Source of the DNA: Flabesymbios commensalis
Taxonomy: Eukaryota; Annelida; Polychaeta; Terebellida; Flabelligeridae
Direction: 5' to 3'
DNA: 64,000 nt
Assembly (NCBI GenBank): GCA_964017125.1
Contig: OZ024902.1
Location: 32,903,078 to 32,967,077, forward strand
Each line of letters opens with the position of its first letter. Positions within the stretch are counted from its first letter, which is position 1. The notes beneath the pieces were generated by a model, which searched no databases, was not told where the DNA came from, and saw only the letters and a program-made list of their open reading frames with translations. Positions 46,626-56,752 of the stretch are shown one piece after another. The translations under genes were made by a program, and so were the position numbers.

Positions 46626-47428
46626 AGCCGTAACATAATTCACAACAATACATAATAATCATAACATAGCACACAACGATACATAATAGCCATAACATAA
46701 CTCACAACAATGCACTATAGCCGTAAAACAACTCACAACGATACTTAATAGCCGTCACATAACTCACAGCAAAACATAATATCCGTAATATAACTCACAA
46801 CAATACATAATATTCGTAACATAACTCACAATAATACATAATAGCCGTAATATAACTCACAACGATACATAATAGCCGTGATATAACTCACAACAATACA
46901 TAATATTCGTAATATAATTCACAATAATACATAATAGCCGTAATATAACTCACAACAATCCATAATAGCCGTGATATAACTCACAACAATACATAATATT
47001 CGTAACATAATTCACAATAATACATAATAGCCGTAACATAACTCACAACAATATATAAAATGCATAACATAGCTCACAACAATACATAATATCCGTGCCA
47101 TAATTCACAGCAATACATAAAAGCCGTAACATAACTCACAACAATACATGATTAGTCGTAACATAACTCACAACAACACATAATATCCGTAGCATAAATC
47201 GCAAACATACATAATAGCCGTAACATAGCTCACAACAATACATAATAGCCGTAACACAACACACAACAGTACATAATAGTCGTAATATAACTCACAATTA
47301 TTATGTGACTTATGTTAACATAACATAACATAACATAACATAACATAACATAACATAACATAACATAACATAACATAACATAACATAACATAACATAACA
47401 TAACTCACAACAATAAATAATAGTCGTT
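46626..47428. repeat. 31-bp minisatellite, block 2
   Basis: About 23 units of the same repeat, ending in AATAGTCGTTAATTAAAGCG then ACACAATCAGG. Variants such as ATTCGTAATATAATTCAC alternate, suggesting higher-order duplication within the block. Confidence 0.93.
47318..47403. repeat. (TAACA)n pentamer nested in the minisatellite
   Basis: About 17 perfect TAACA units arise within the GTAACATAACTCAC part of the 31-bp unit and are followed by the rest of a normal unit. It is a microsatellite born from a minisatellite. Confidence 0.95.
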
Positions 47429-47818
47429 AATTAAAGCGACACAATCAGGCTAAAGTCAGAAAACAAATCGATATTTTTATTTTGGCTCCTAATATGGCTA
47501 TAAGATGTGATCATGTCCATAGACTAGAATTTCGTGAGGTTTTTTTTTAAATTTATGGTATAGCTGTTAACCGAAAAATAAGGACGACATTTAATTTAGG
47601 ACGTGCAGGTCTAAAATTAGAAATCGACGCTGGCCCAACATTAACCAAACATTGGGCAAAAGTATCGTGTTTGCTGGGTATGGTATGGCCCAACATTAAA
47701 CTAACGTCTGGGTTAAGTCTCCTGTTTGCTGGGACGTGCTGTGTCACATGTTTAAAACTGATTTTCAACAAGTTGGAACATATTGCCATATCACGATGAA
47801 CCACAGGGGGATTGTAAT

Positions 47819-48122
47819 TAACCCTGTCAGCGCGAGAACGTCACATTCTGCGGTCCCCACACTGTAATAATTATTCAACATTTTAACCGCCGGTGTCGCA
47901 TATATTCGGGCTTTATTTTTTATTAGCACATTAAGTACCACCTTTTAAACATGTGACAAAGATAAAATGTGACATCAATCAGCAATATTTGAAAACAGTT
48001 GACCTCCATTTTGTCTAATATGAATAATTTTCACTCACTTGAAGTTGTGGATCGCGTCAGCGAGACACAACTTCAAGTGGGTGAAAATTCAGATTGAATA
48101 ATTTGGCGGTTAAAGTGTTAAA
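47819..48122. mobile_element. Element with TTAACCCT/GCGGTTAA ends and hairpin core
   Basis: The left end is TTAACCCTGTCAGCGCGAG and the right end GGCGGTTAAAGTGTTAA. Near the right end is the hairpin with arms TTTTCACTCACTTGAAGTTG and CAACTTCAAGTGGGTGAAAA (48,028-48,087). It is non-coding and probably a non-autonomous DNA element that carries the CACTTGAAGTTG hairpin. Confidence 0.55.
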
Positions 48123-48411
48123 CATAAACAGCTGTACATCCATAACATAGGTATTCATTTGAAACGGAACGAGGTATCTAAGACATGATGATTTCAAACT
48201 GAAAAAACCCCCTTGTTCTCCATGGTTTATGCAATACTATTTCAGCTTAGTAAGGGTTAGTATCGGGCCAGATATTATCAGTGATTGTGATAATAATGAG
48301 GATTGAGGATTGAGGTGTATGTCTCCTTACTACAATGATAGGCTACAACTTATCAGATAAGGGACGCTTTGCCGTCTGCGTACTAGTCCTGGCATTCACA
48401 CTGTGTTAATT

Positions 48412-48553
48412 CAATGCTGACACAGCGTCTACGAGGCTGGCCCAGCATTAAAACAACAAAGTTCATCGTGAGTGCTGATAACCCAGCTAACACAATGTAG
48501 GCTCTATTTGCCAACATTGAGCCAGCACAGTCTCAACGTCTCCTGCTAGCTGG
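48412..48553. mobile_element. Palindromic element(s) of the ACCCAGCAAAC family
   Basis: CAATGCTGACACAGCGTCTA, CGAGGCTGGCCCAGCATTAA and ACCCAGCTAACACAATGTAG are partial, diverged copies. Further partial copies lie at 44,346-44,412, 47,625-47,738, 52,795-52,880, 60,845-60,935 and 63,578-63,668. Confidence 0.55.
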
Positions 48554-48682
48554 AAAACTACCTTGCTTTTTAAATTGTATTAGCAGATCAAATTAATTAT
48601 CAATTATCAATTATTGGAAATTAAATGATTGTTTAAACATCAAGATTTGCAAAGGTTTGGTTTCAAATTAAACAGGTTCGAT

Positions 48683-48748
48683 GAATTTTCATCCACTTGA
48701 TGTTGTGGGTCGCGCTAGCGACGCACAACTTCAAGTGATTGAAAATTT
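48683..48748. mobile_element. Hairpin of the CACTTGAAGTTG family
   Basis: The arms are AATTTTCATCCACTTGATGT and ACTTCAAGTGATTGAAAATT, around a loop with TCGCGCTAGCGACGC. Confidence 0.75.
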
Positions 48749-49892
48749 AAATACGACATCAAGTAGGTAGAGGGTTGAAACAAGACCAGACAAGTTTATT
48801 CAACCAATACAATGCCAGGACATCAACAGACTGAAGCTAGTACACACACACGTGTAGGCCTACCGACCAAAATCATTTGAAAAAAGCACATAATGTAAAT
48901 GATATCATGTTGATATCAGGTTAAGCAAGTTACAAATGATAAGATCAACTGTAACTCTTACCTCCAAATTCATAGTGCATAAATATCTTTTATAAAATTT
49001 AGACAGTGTTGCGAAACCTCAGCGTTCACTTTAAAATTGAACGATACATGTACAATTTTATTTGTATAGTTCTTTTCAATTTTAGCTTTTAGATTTTTAA
49101 CAGTTTTTACAAACAAATCTCTACATGCACAATCTGTGCAGACCTGCTGTGCAAGATCATTAGAGTGCATAATCTTATCATAGAACCATCGCAGTGTATA
49201 CTCATAAAGACGCACCTTTCCAGGACATTAGCGCTTAGTCCTGTCGAAATAAGGGAATATGTTCTCTAAAAAAGTGTCGAAGGCATTTTTGGGGTAAAAG
49301 TGTTTTGAAACCTGTTTTAACCTTATTTGAATGTGCTGATTTCAAAAAGGCTGTTTGCCAAGCTCGATTATAACCCTTTCACTCCTAAAATCGCAAAACA
49401 AAATAGTCAATGAAAATGGATGATTTAGAGATAAAATCCACAATTTTCAATGGCACAAATCACAAATTTGACATTAAAACTTATAAAACTATTTGAGCGT
49501 AGCAAATGAAGATACCATACTTCAATTTAAAAAATATTAATAATATTGTTAGATTTTGTTTTCTGTTGAAAGATGCATTTTGTGATGAAAATGTCTGGAT
49601 ATAATTTTTAAAGTGACTCAAATATAGTGATTTAAAATAGTATTACATATATTTGATATAACCCTTGAAACAAACAAACAAACAAAAAAGGGGACATAAA
49701 AAGTATAATTAAAAGCAACAACAATATGTAAAATTGTGGATAAAACAATTCATAACCACTAACCAGTATGATTTTAAAATTAATTGCAATTATGGTTTGT
49801 CTTAACCTTATAACATTTATAACGTTTTAACCCTTTGATTGGTGAATCACGTAATTCTGGTGATCAAAATGTCAACCATTGCTCGGCGTGTG
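48749..49892. other. AT-rich intergenic DNA
   Basis: No gene recognised. AACCCTTTCACTCC at about 49,373 and AACCCTTTGATTGG at about 49,829 look like single ends of TTAACCCTTT-type elements. Confidence 0.4.
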
Positions 49893-49898
49893 AAGGCG

Positions 49899-50341
49899 TA
49901 CGGAGATTTTTAAGGGACATTTCCAAAAAAATTATTTCAACTGAAAGTATTTAATTGGAGCGCGCCGAATCATTTGGCTTGAACCAAATAATCATTTGGC
50001 GCGCACCAAATCATTTGGTTTGAACCAAATAATCATTTGGCGCGAACCAAATCATTTGGCTTGAACCAAATAATCATTTGGCGCGAACCAAATCATTTGA
50101 CTTGAACCAAAAAATCATTTGCGCCAACCAAATCATTTGGCGCGAACCAAATAATCATTTGGCGCGCACCGAATTATTTGGCTTGAACCAAATAATCACT
50201 TGGCGCGAACCAAATCATTTGGCTTGAGCCAAATAATCATTTGGCGCGAACCAAATCATTTGGCGCGAACCAAATCATTTGGCTTCAACCAGTTAATCAT
50301 TTGGCGCGAACCAAATCATTTGGCGCGAACCAAATAATCAT
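49899..50341 (+). repeat. Left inverted end: palindromic subrepeat array
   Basis: A 41-bp-class unit, CATTTGGCGCGAACCAAAT plus CATTTGGCTTGAACCAAATA, repeats about nine times after a unique outer part (49,899-49,965). Each half-unit is itself a near-palindrome (CCAAATCATTTGG), so each strand can fold locally as well as pair with the other end. Confidence 0.92.
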
Positions 50342-50342
50342 T

Positions 50343-50726
50343 GTGAGTGAGTGAGTGAGTGAGTGAGTGAGTGAGTGAGTGAGTGAGTGAGTGAGTGAGT
50401 GAGTGAGAGTGAGTGAGTGAGTGAGTGAGTGAGTGAGTGAGTGAGTGAGTGAGTGAGTGAGTGAGTGAGTGAGTGAGTGAGTGAGTGAGTGAGTGAGTGA
50501 GTGAGTGAGTGAGTGAGTGAGTGAGTGAGTGAGTGAGTGAGTGAGTGAGTGAGTGAGTGAGTGAGTGAGTGAGTGAGTGAGTGAGTGAGTGAGTGAGTGA
50601 GTGAGTGAGTGAGTGAGTGAGTGAGTGAGTGAGTGAGTGAGTGAGTGAGTGAGTGAGTGAGTGAGTGAGTGAGTGAGTGAGTGAGTGAGTGAGTGAGTGA
50701 GTGAGTGAGTGAGTGAGTGAGTGAGT
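50343..50726. repeat. (GTGA)n microsatellite
   Basis: About 96 tetranucleotides with one GA slip near 50,405. The Thr-His-Ser-Leu frames on the - strand are artefacts. Confidence 0.97.
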
Positions 50727-50727
50727 T

Positions 50728-51003
50728 GGCCGGCCCATATGGCTCATTCGTATCGACTGGGGCTTGTAACCTAGAGATACCAGGTTCGAGTCCCGGTCGG
50801 GCCGGATATTTGTCATCGTTGCTGTGCATATACAGTGCTCCAAACTGTTCAAATGTATGGAGTGTACAGTGCTGTTTATGTACATGTGCACTATGAAGAA
50901 CCCTTGAAGTCACAAGAGTAGGTCATATTCCCGGCTTCGGACTTCCTTCTGTCGCGATATTGTCACGATTGTGCAGAAAGCGACGTAAAGCAATATTCAC
51001 TCA
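50728..51003 (+). mobile_element. tRNA-like SINE (head type C)
   Basis: The head begins GGCCGGCCCATATGGCTCAT and closes with GTCGGGCCGG, which pairs like an acceptor stem. The B-box is AGGTTCGAGTCCC. The body continues to TAAAGCAATATTCACTCAC, a CACTCAC tail. A second identical copy lies at 51,558-51,833 within the duplicate unit. It is unrelated in body to SINE types A and B. Confidence 0.75.
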
Positions 51004-51557
51004 CACTCAGGCCGTCAGTTAGTCAGTCAGTCAGCGGCATACATTTACTTGGCCTAATTATTTATTGAATAGTCAAAACATAATTATCATTGGCCCCAGC
51101 ACTGAAAAGGTTACCGTTCTGTATGTACGGCTCTCGTTCTTAAGGGGTTAAATCTGGCACGGTGTTGGAGTAAATAAGTCCGTCTATCTCTAGAGATCTA
51201 TTGCCGTAGGGGCTCAGGACGTTGGCCCAATGTCGGGCCAGTATCGCCGTCGCTGGCCAGGCATTGTGTTAGATGGACTGTGTGCTTCTCCCCTAGCTTG
51301 TGTAATATATAGCCTTTTTTTCGCTGCTGCTATAGAATGGAGCAAATTGCCCAAGAAATTACGAGATAACAATACCCTCAGTCAATTTGACGTCTTTTCA
51401 TTAATTCACCAATATCTGTGAAATGCCTCAGCGAAGAATTACTTTTAAGCTGCTTTAACCCTTTAAGCCCTCACGATGCATTAAAGCATCATTTCGCATC
51501 ATTTTCTGAAAAGTGACCTAATTTCCTGAAACTAGGGGTTTTAGAACGAAAATTTCC
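50728..51557 (+). repeat. 830-bp tandem duplication, copy 1
   Basis: The unit runs from GGCCGGCCCATATGGCTCAT to GAACGAAAATTTCC and is followed immediately by the second copy, which starts at 51,558. I saw no difference between the copies on reading through them. It carries a tRNA-like SINE at its start, a GTTGGCCCAATGTCGGGCCA palindromic remnant and the first 100 bp of a TTAACCCTTT MITE at its end. The SINE appears to have landed inside that MITE. Confidence 0.93.
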
Positions 51558-52387
51558 GGCCGGCCCATATGGCTCATTCGTATCGACTGGGGCTTGTAAC
51601 CTAGAGATACCAGGTTCGAGTCCCGGTCGGGCCGGATATTTGTCATCGTTGCTGTGCATATACAGTGCTCCAAACTGTTCAAATGTATGGAGTGTACAGT
51701 GCTGTTTATGTACATGTGCACTATGAAGAACCCTTGAAGTCACAAGAGTAGGTCATATTCCCGGCTTCGGACTTCCTTCTGTCGCGATATTGTCACGATT
51801 GTGCAGAAAGCGACGTAAAGCAATATTCACTCACACTCAGGCCGTCAGTTAGTCAGTCAGTCAGCGGCATACATTTACTTGGCCTAATTATTTATTGAAT
51901 AGTCAAAACATAATTATCATTGGCCCCAGCACTGAAAAGGTTACCGTTCTGTATGTACGGCTCTCGTTCTTAAGGGGTTAAATCTGGCACGGTGTTGGAG
52001 TAAATAAGTCCGTCTATCTCTAGAGATCTATTGCCGTAGGGGCTCAGGACGTTGGCCCAATGTCGGGCCAGTATCGCCGTCGCTGGCCAGGCATTGTGTT
52101 AGATGGACTGTGTGCTTCTCCCCTAGCTTGTGTAATATATAGCCTTTTTTTCGCTGCTGCTATAGAATGGAGCAAATTGCCCAAGAAATTACGAGATAAC
52201 AATACCCTCAGTCAATTTGACGTCTTTTCATTAATTCACCAATATCTGTGAAATGCCTCAGCGAAGAATTACTTTTAAGCTGCTTTAACCCTTTAAGCCC
52301 TCACGATGCATTAAAGCATCATTTCGCATCATTTTCTGAAAAGTGACCTAATTTCCTGAAACTAGGGGTTTTAGAACGAAAATTTCC
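51558..52387 (+). repeat. 830-bp tandem duplication, copy 2
   Basis: Same content as copy 1 with the SINE at 51,558. At its end the MITE sequence, interrupted by the SINE in copy 1, continues uninterrupted into ATGAAACTGGTTTACCAATA. Confidence 0.93.
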
Positions 52388-52520
52388 ATGAAACTGGTTT
52401 ACCAATACATGACAATTTTTTTTAATTTTTAAACTACATCAAATCATTTTTATCCACTACAAATTCGCGGCTTGTTGTGGATGAAGATGACAACGGTAAA
52501 TTCAGGTTTAAAAGGGTTAA
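52285..52520 (+). mobile_element. MITE family with TTAACCCTTT ends, copy 3
   Basis: It starts TTAACCCTTTAAGCCCTCAC and ends AAAAGGGTTAA. It is co-linear with 43,168-43,417 and lacks part of the central hairpin. A truncated first half is present at 51,455-51,557 because of the 830-bp duplication. Confidence 0.85.
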
Positions 52521-52574
52521 TCTATACTTAACCGCTCTTAATACATAGCTTTTTAATTATTTTAATAAACGTTA

Positions 52575-52676
52575 CAGTGACTGGACAATTTATCAAATGT
52601 GAAGCGCCTATGATTGTGCTACAGACTGGTATATGGCGCTATATAAATGTTTATTTATTATTATTATTTTTTATGT
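52575..52676 (+). mobile_element. Retroelement 3' tail with ATT repeats
   Basis: GGTATATGGCGCTATATAAA followed by TGTTTATTTATTATTATTAT looks like the 3' end of a non-LTR element with a short triplet tail. Only the tail is present. Confidence 0.4.
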
Positions 52677-53039
52677 TGTTTGGAGTGCCGCCCACTGGCA
52701 CGATCACGCCCCGAGGAGTGCCGCAGGGTGGTGTTGCGAGATACAGAAAAATACCGAGATTATACATGCGATGAACTCTGACCTGGCAGACACTGGGTGT
52801 TAATCTTATGTTGTTTAAGTGTTGGTTCTGCGTTGTATACGTCGGGCCAACATTAAACCAGTATTGGTTCTTTGTCTTGAGCATAGTTTTCTTAATAAAT
52901 CCTTAACCCTTTAACCGCTAAATTAAAAAAAATAAATTTTCACCCACTTGAAGTTGTGTCTCGCCACCGGGATCCACAACTTCTGGGTGACCACAAAAGT
53001 CAACCCACAAAAGTCAGAGCGGGGTACCAGGCAAACAAG

Positions 53040-53340
53040 AGGTGTCTATGCAATGCTGGTTTAATGTTGCGCCAGCGTCGCAGACGGTGGCCTAACATTA
53101 AAACAGCATTGGGTTTGTCAACAATGTTTGAACCGTCACGGTCTATGCACAGCAAATACACGCTAGTAATTTATCCAATGCTGGTTTAATGTTGGGCCAA
53201 CGTCTGCAACGCTGGCCCAATGTTAAATCAGCATTGTCCGTGTGACCGTGGAGTCGTGACTTGTATAGAGAGGCACTAGACGTTGACCCAATGCTGTTTT
53301 GATGTTGAGCCACCGTCTGCGACGTTGATCAATGATCTAT
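53040..53340. mobile_element. Cluster of palindromic ACCCAGCAAAC-family cores
   Basis: Three cores in 300 bp: GCTGGTTTAATGTTGCGCCA with GTGGCCTAACATTAAAACAG, then GCTGGTTTAATGTTGGGCCA with CTGGCCCAATGTTAAATCAG, then GACGTTGACCCAATGCTG with ATGTTGAGCC. Each is an inverted pair around a GTC.GC.AC.CTG centre. Confidence 0.7.
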
Positions 53341-53355
53341 TAAAGAATAATCTGT

Positions 53356-53945
53356 GTAAATCATTTGGTTTGAACCAAATAATTATTTGGAGTGCGCCAA
53401 GGATTATTTGGTTCAAGCCAAATGATTTGGTGCGAGCCAAATGATTATTTGGTTCAAGCCAAATGATTTGGTTCGCACCAAATGATTATTTGGTTCAAGC
53501 CAAATGATTTGGTTCGCACCAAATGATTATTTGGTTCAAGCCAAATGATTTGGTTCGCGCCAAATAATTATTTGGTTCAAGCCAAAAGATTTGGTTCGCA
53601 CCAAATGATTATTTGGTTCAAGCCAAATGATTTGGTTCGCGCCAAATGATTATTTGGTTCAAGCCAAATGATTTGGTTCGCGCCAAATAATCATTTGGTT
53701 CAAACCAAATGATTTGGTTCGCGCCAAATGATTATTTGGTTCAAACCAAATGATTTGGTGCGCGCCAATGATTATTTGGTTCAAGCCAAACTATTTGGTT
53801 CGCGCCAAATGATTATTTGGTTCAAGCCAAATGATTTGGTGCGCGCCAAATGATTATTTGGTGCAAGCCAAATGATTTGGCGCGCTCCAATTAAATACTT
53901 TCAGTTGAAATATATTTTTGGAGATGTCCCTTAAAAAGCTCCGTA
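53356..53945 (-). repeat. Right inverted end: palindromic subrepeat array
   Basis: This is the reverse complement of the left end array: CCAAATGATTATTTGGTTCA plus AGCCAAATGATTTGGTTCGC units, about 13 copies, then the outer part GGCGCGCTCCAATTAAATAC to CTCCGTA. It is about 150 bp longer than the left array, so copy number differs between the two ends. Confidence 0.92.
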
Positions 53946-54025
53946 AAGGCGCGGTAACAACAATAATAGAAATAACAGATGTCTATCTTATTTAACTGAT
54001 CGAAGCAAAAAATAATCATTTTTAA

Positions 54026-54060
54026 ACAGACAGACAGACAGACAGAAATTTTATTGACAA
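54026..54060 (-). mobile_element. Retroelement tail with (CAGA)n
   Basis: ACAGACAGACAGACAGACAG then AAATTTTATTGACAATAAAA is the reverse complement of the TGTCAATAAAA...CTGTCTGTC ending found at 59,430-59,460. It is the 3' tail of a retroelement family on the - strand. The body is not recognisable. Confidence 0.5.
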
Positions 54061-54187
54061 TAAAACATTAAAACATTATTCAATCGTATATATATAATTA
54101 ATCAATACACCAAAGAATATGTTTCCGTGGGGCGCAAGTACAGAAGATTCAGGCACACAAGCTCACACTCCAGGCTCTATGTCTAAT

Positions 54188-54336
54188 AAGCTATGTCGGC
54201 CCAAGTTTCGTATTCTACCCCCCAATTTAAATAACAACTGAAAGACGGCGGTGATTGTCCGATCTCGTCCTGTGACAGGCTGAACCACACTTTAATTGGT
54301 CGAGGGTAGAATACAAGACTTGGACCGCTATGTCTA
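54188..54336. mobile_element. Short inverted-repeat element, copy 1
   Basis: The arms are GGCCCAAGTTTCGTATTCTA and TAGAATACAAGACTTGGACC. A related copy lies at 54,891-55,028 with GGACCAAGTCCAGTTTTCTA and ATAGAATACAAGACTTGAGC. It is a MITE-like family with no coding content. Confidence 0.7.
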
Positions 54337-54890
54337 TGACAAAGTAATTTTCCAAACATCCTTTCTCTTCACATTAACTATGTGAGCCTACATATCCCTC
54401 AATTTTTAAGTAATGATTATAGAATAATATTTCAGCCATAAAATCCCTTTCTATTTTTGGGTCATGACTGAACCTGTTACCAAATATTTAGAAATATTAA
54501 AACTAGATAATTGGCTTAATAGTAGATTCATATCACAACAGTAACGACCAGTATTATTATTAGTAGACCTAACAAAAAATTTATCCTGTTACAGTATCAA
54601 GTATCAGGTTTTTAAATATAATTATAACCAACACTTCAATGAATATAATTTGAAAAAGATCTGCTGATCCGGATGTAAGCAAGAAAATGCTAATAAAGAC
54701 GACATTTTATGTTTATTACAACAATTTAATACAATAAATATATTTGGTATTGTGGTTTAATATATCTGTGCTTAGTTCGGGTGGATCATCACGATTTGCT
54801 GCCACCACCACCATAATGACAGTGATCATTTAAATCTGTTGAAAAAGAAAGCTGTCAGTACATCCTAAAAGAAAACGAAAACTATAGTCT

Positions 54891-55028
54891 ATTCGGACCA
54901 AGTCCAGTTTTCTAACCCCGACCATTAGAAGAGTGGTTCAGCTTGTCACATGTAGGTCAGCCAACTACAGCCGTCAATCAGTTGTTATTTAAATTAGTGA
55001 TAGAATACAAGACTTGAGCCGGCTATTC
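54891..55028. mobile_element. Short inverted-repeat element, copy 2
   Basis: It shares the interior phrase with copy 1 (GTGGTTCAGC in one and its complement GCTGAACCAC in the other, plus TTTAAAT.A), and its ends pair. It is diverged from copy 1. Confidence 0.65.
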
Positions 55029-55632
55029 TATATCCTTTCAAAGTTTTACAATAGTGAGCACATTGAAAAAATGATTCTCCTGCGATTAATCACAGCATAC
55101 CATGGTCACTAACATTATAATTTAAGAACTTCATGTTGGAAATAATGTTGATCTCACGAGTTCGTTCGAATATTTTTCCCGTAAATGATCAGGTTGAACG
55201 ATGCTAAAAGCATCATGTTAGGTGAAAGATGAACATGGATATGTTACATGGCTTTTTATTACTGTTGTAATATCTCCCATATCTATTTGATAATTGTTCA
55301 TTGAAATATGCTTTAATAAAATTGATGTTGTCTTTAACACATGTACAAATTCAGTCCAATCAAGACTCGTCTGATTGGGATGATAAACTCCTAATAAAAA
55401 TTAGTAAAAATTATTCAAATTTATTAAGAAAATAAATCCCTATGAAGTGTGTGACCTTCCATTAACTTGGGGTGGAGACAACTGTTTTTAATTGCATATT
55501 TTGAAAACATGACTGGCAAAATAGTTGTGGACAAATAAGTTAGTAAGCTTCACATTCCGACTCAGACCGTGTAGCTGGTTGCCTGTCTCACCAATACACA
55601 TTTGATTTACATGGCTCGAATCTCAACTCGGC

Positions 55633-55958
55633 TGGCGGGGGCCCTAGGGTAGTGGTTAGCACCGCTGCCTTTCACGCCTTTCACGAGTCCGGGGTTCGGT
55701 TCCCGGTCTCGGCGGTTTAAAAGAAACAAAAATGTTTCTTCCCCATCCACGTGTAAAAGTTAGTATTGTGGGGAGCCTCCGTGACCGAGAGGTAGCGTGC
55801 TCGGCCTCAGACCGCCAGGGCGCGAATTTCGAATCCTGTGTCTGGAGGACAGTGTCATCTCAATCATCTCACCATCCTCAGGAGGTTCTCCTGGCCCAGT
55901 TTAGCCTATATGTGCACCAAAGGTGGCCTAAAGCCCGATTCATTTCATTTCATTTTTT
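55633..55958 (+). mobile_element. Dimeric tRNA-derived SINE (head type A), full length
   Basis: Same architecture as 9,959-10,272 with only a few differences, including an 8-10-bp CTTTCACG duplication in the first head. It is flanked by the 13-bp target duplication ATCTCAACTCGGC (55,620-55,632 and 55,959-55,971). The tail is CATTTCATTTCATTTTTT. It is a young insertion. Confidence 0.92.
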
Positions 55959-55971
55959 ATCTCAACTCGGC

Positions 55972-56599
55972 AATTAATACATATACATAATACCCAAATA
56001 TACATGCAATGTTCAATAATAAGCATGGCGTGGCCTATAAAAATGCCGTTTGCTATCATTTGAAAATGGTAAGACATAAACTAGATTTTATGTCCCGTTA
56101 TTAGAAGAAAAGGCAAAAAGTGACCTAAAAAGCAGTCGGAAACTCTACTATGTTCACATTCTGGAAGACATTGGATTATACTGTGATTGGTTGTGTCACG
56201 GATCAAATATTATTGTGTGCTGAATATTTTTTTGTAGACTGTTGTAGTAGGTCACACATTCTGTTCTATTCTGAAATGTCAAGCCCAAGAACGACCACCC
56301 TGATTACAACATGGAGGCACGTACAATACCATATTTTTATCTGATGACAAACTATTCCAGCTCACATCTTAGTGTTGTATTCGTGGTAAACTTGTATTAA
56401 AAAAGATGTCGCTTCCGCATATTCCCAGAGATGTGTAAGATATTTTGTATTGTACATGTTGATATTAGTACGGGCGAGGCTGTACGACCTATCGGAACTG
56501 ATTTTAATAAACAATAAAAAAGTATCGCAAATATAAATAATTTTAAATCATAACGGGTCTTGTTTGTAAAATGTTTGAGGCTTCCATTCACCTAAAGGT
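55972..56599. other. Intergenic DNA without recognised genes
   Basis: Nothing supportable was found in any frame. Confidence 0.4.
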
Positions 56600-56752
56600 T
56601 TCAGACCACTGCACCAGGGTTCGAATTTCAAATTATGTGTCTGGAAGGCAGTGTCTTTTCATTCATCTCACCATCCTCAGGATGTTCTCCTGGTCCAGTT
56701 TAGCCTATATGTGCCAAAAGGTGGCCTAAAACCCCATTCATTTCATTTTAAT
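56600..56752 (+). mobile_element. 5'-truncated SINE
   Basis: Starts within the second tRNA-like unit (TCAGACCACTGCACCAGGGT, TCGAATTTCAAATTATGTGT) and continues through CATTCATCTCACCATCCTCA and TTTAGCCTATATGTGC to a CATTTCATTTTAAT tail. Confidence 0.88.

Larger units (their letters stand above)
49899..53945. mobile_element. Foldback-type transposon with tandem-repeat inverted ends
   Basis: The element termini are TACGGAG...CTCCGTA, directly flanked by AAGGCG on both sides (49,893-49,898 and 53,946-53,951), a 6-bp target duplication. Just inside, TTTTTAAGGGACAT and TTTCAACTGAAAGTATTTAA then TTGGAGCGCGCC are mirrored at the other end. Each inverted end continues as a tandem array. The layout resembles Drosophila Foldback and sea-urchin TU elements. 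The 3-kb interior has no transposase. It holds a TCAC/GTGA microsatellite, an 830-bp tandem duplication, a MITE and palindromic elements. Confidence 0.82.

Noticed and set aside
50316-50913. 191-residue THSL-repeat frames on the - strand
   Set aside because: They are translations of the (GTGA)n microsatellite running into a SINE.
52690-52745. PRGVPQGGVA as a reverse-transcriptase fragment
   Set aside because: Only a few residues resemble the RT block, and neighbouring blocks are missing in every frame.
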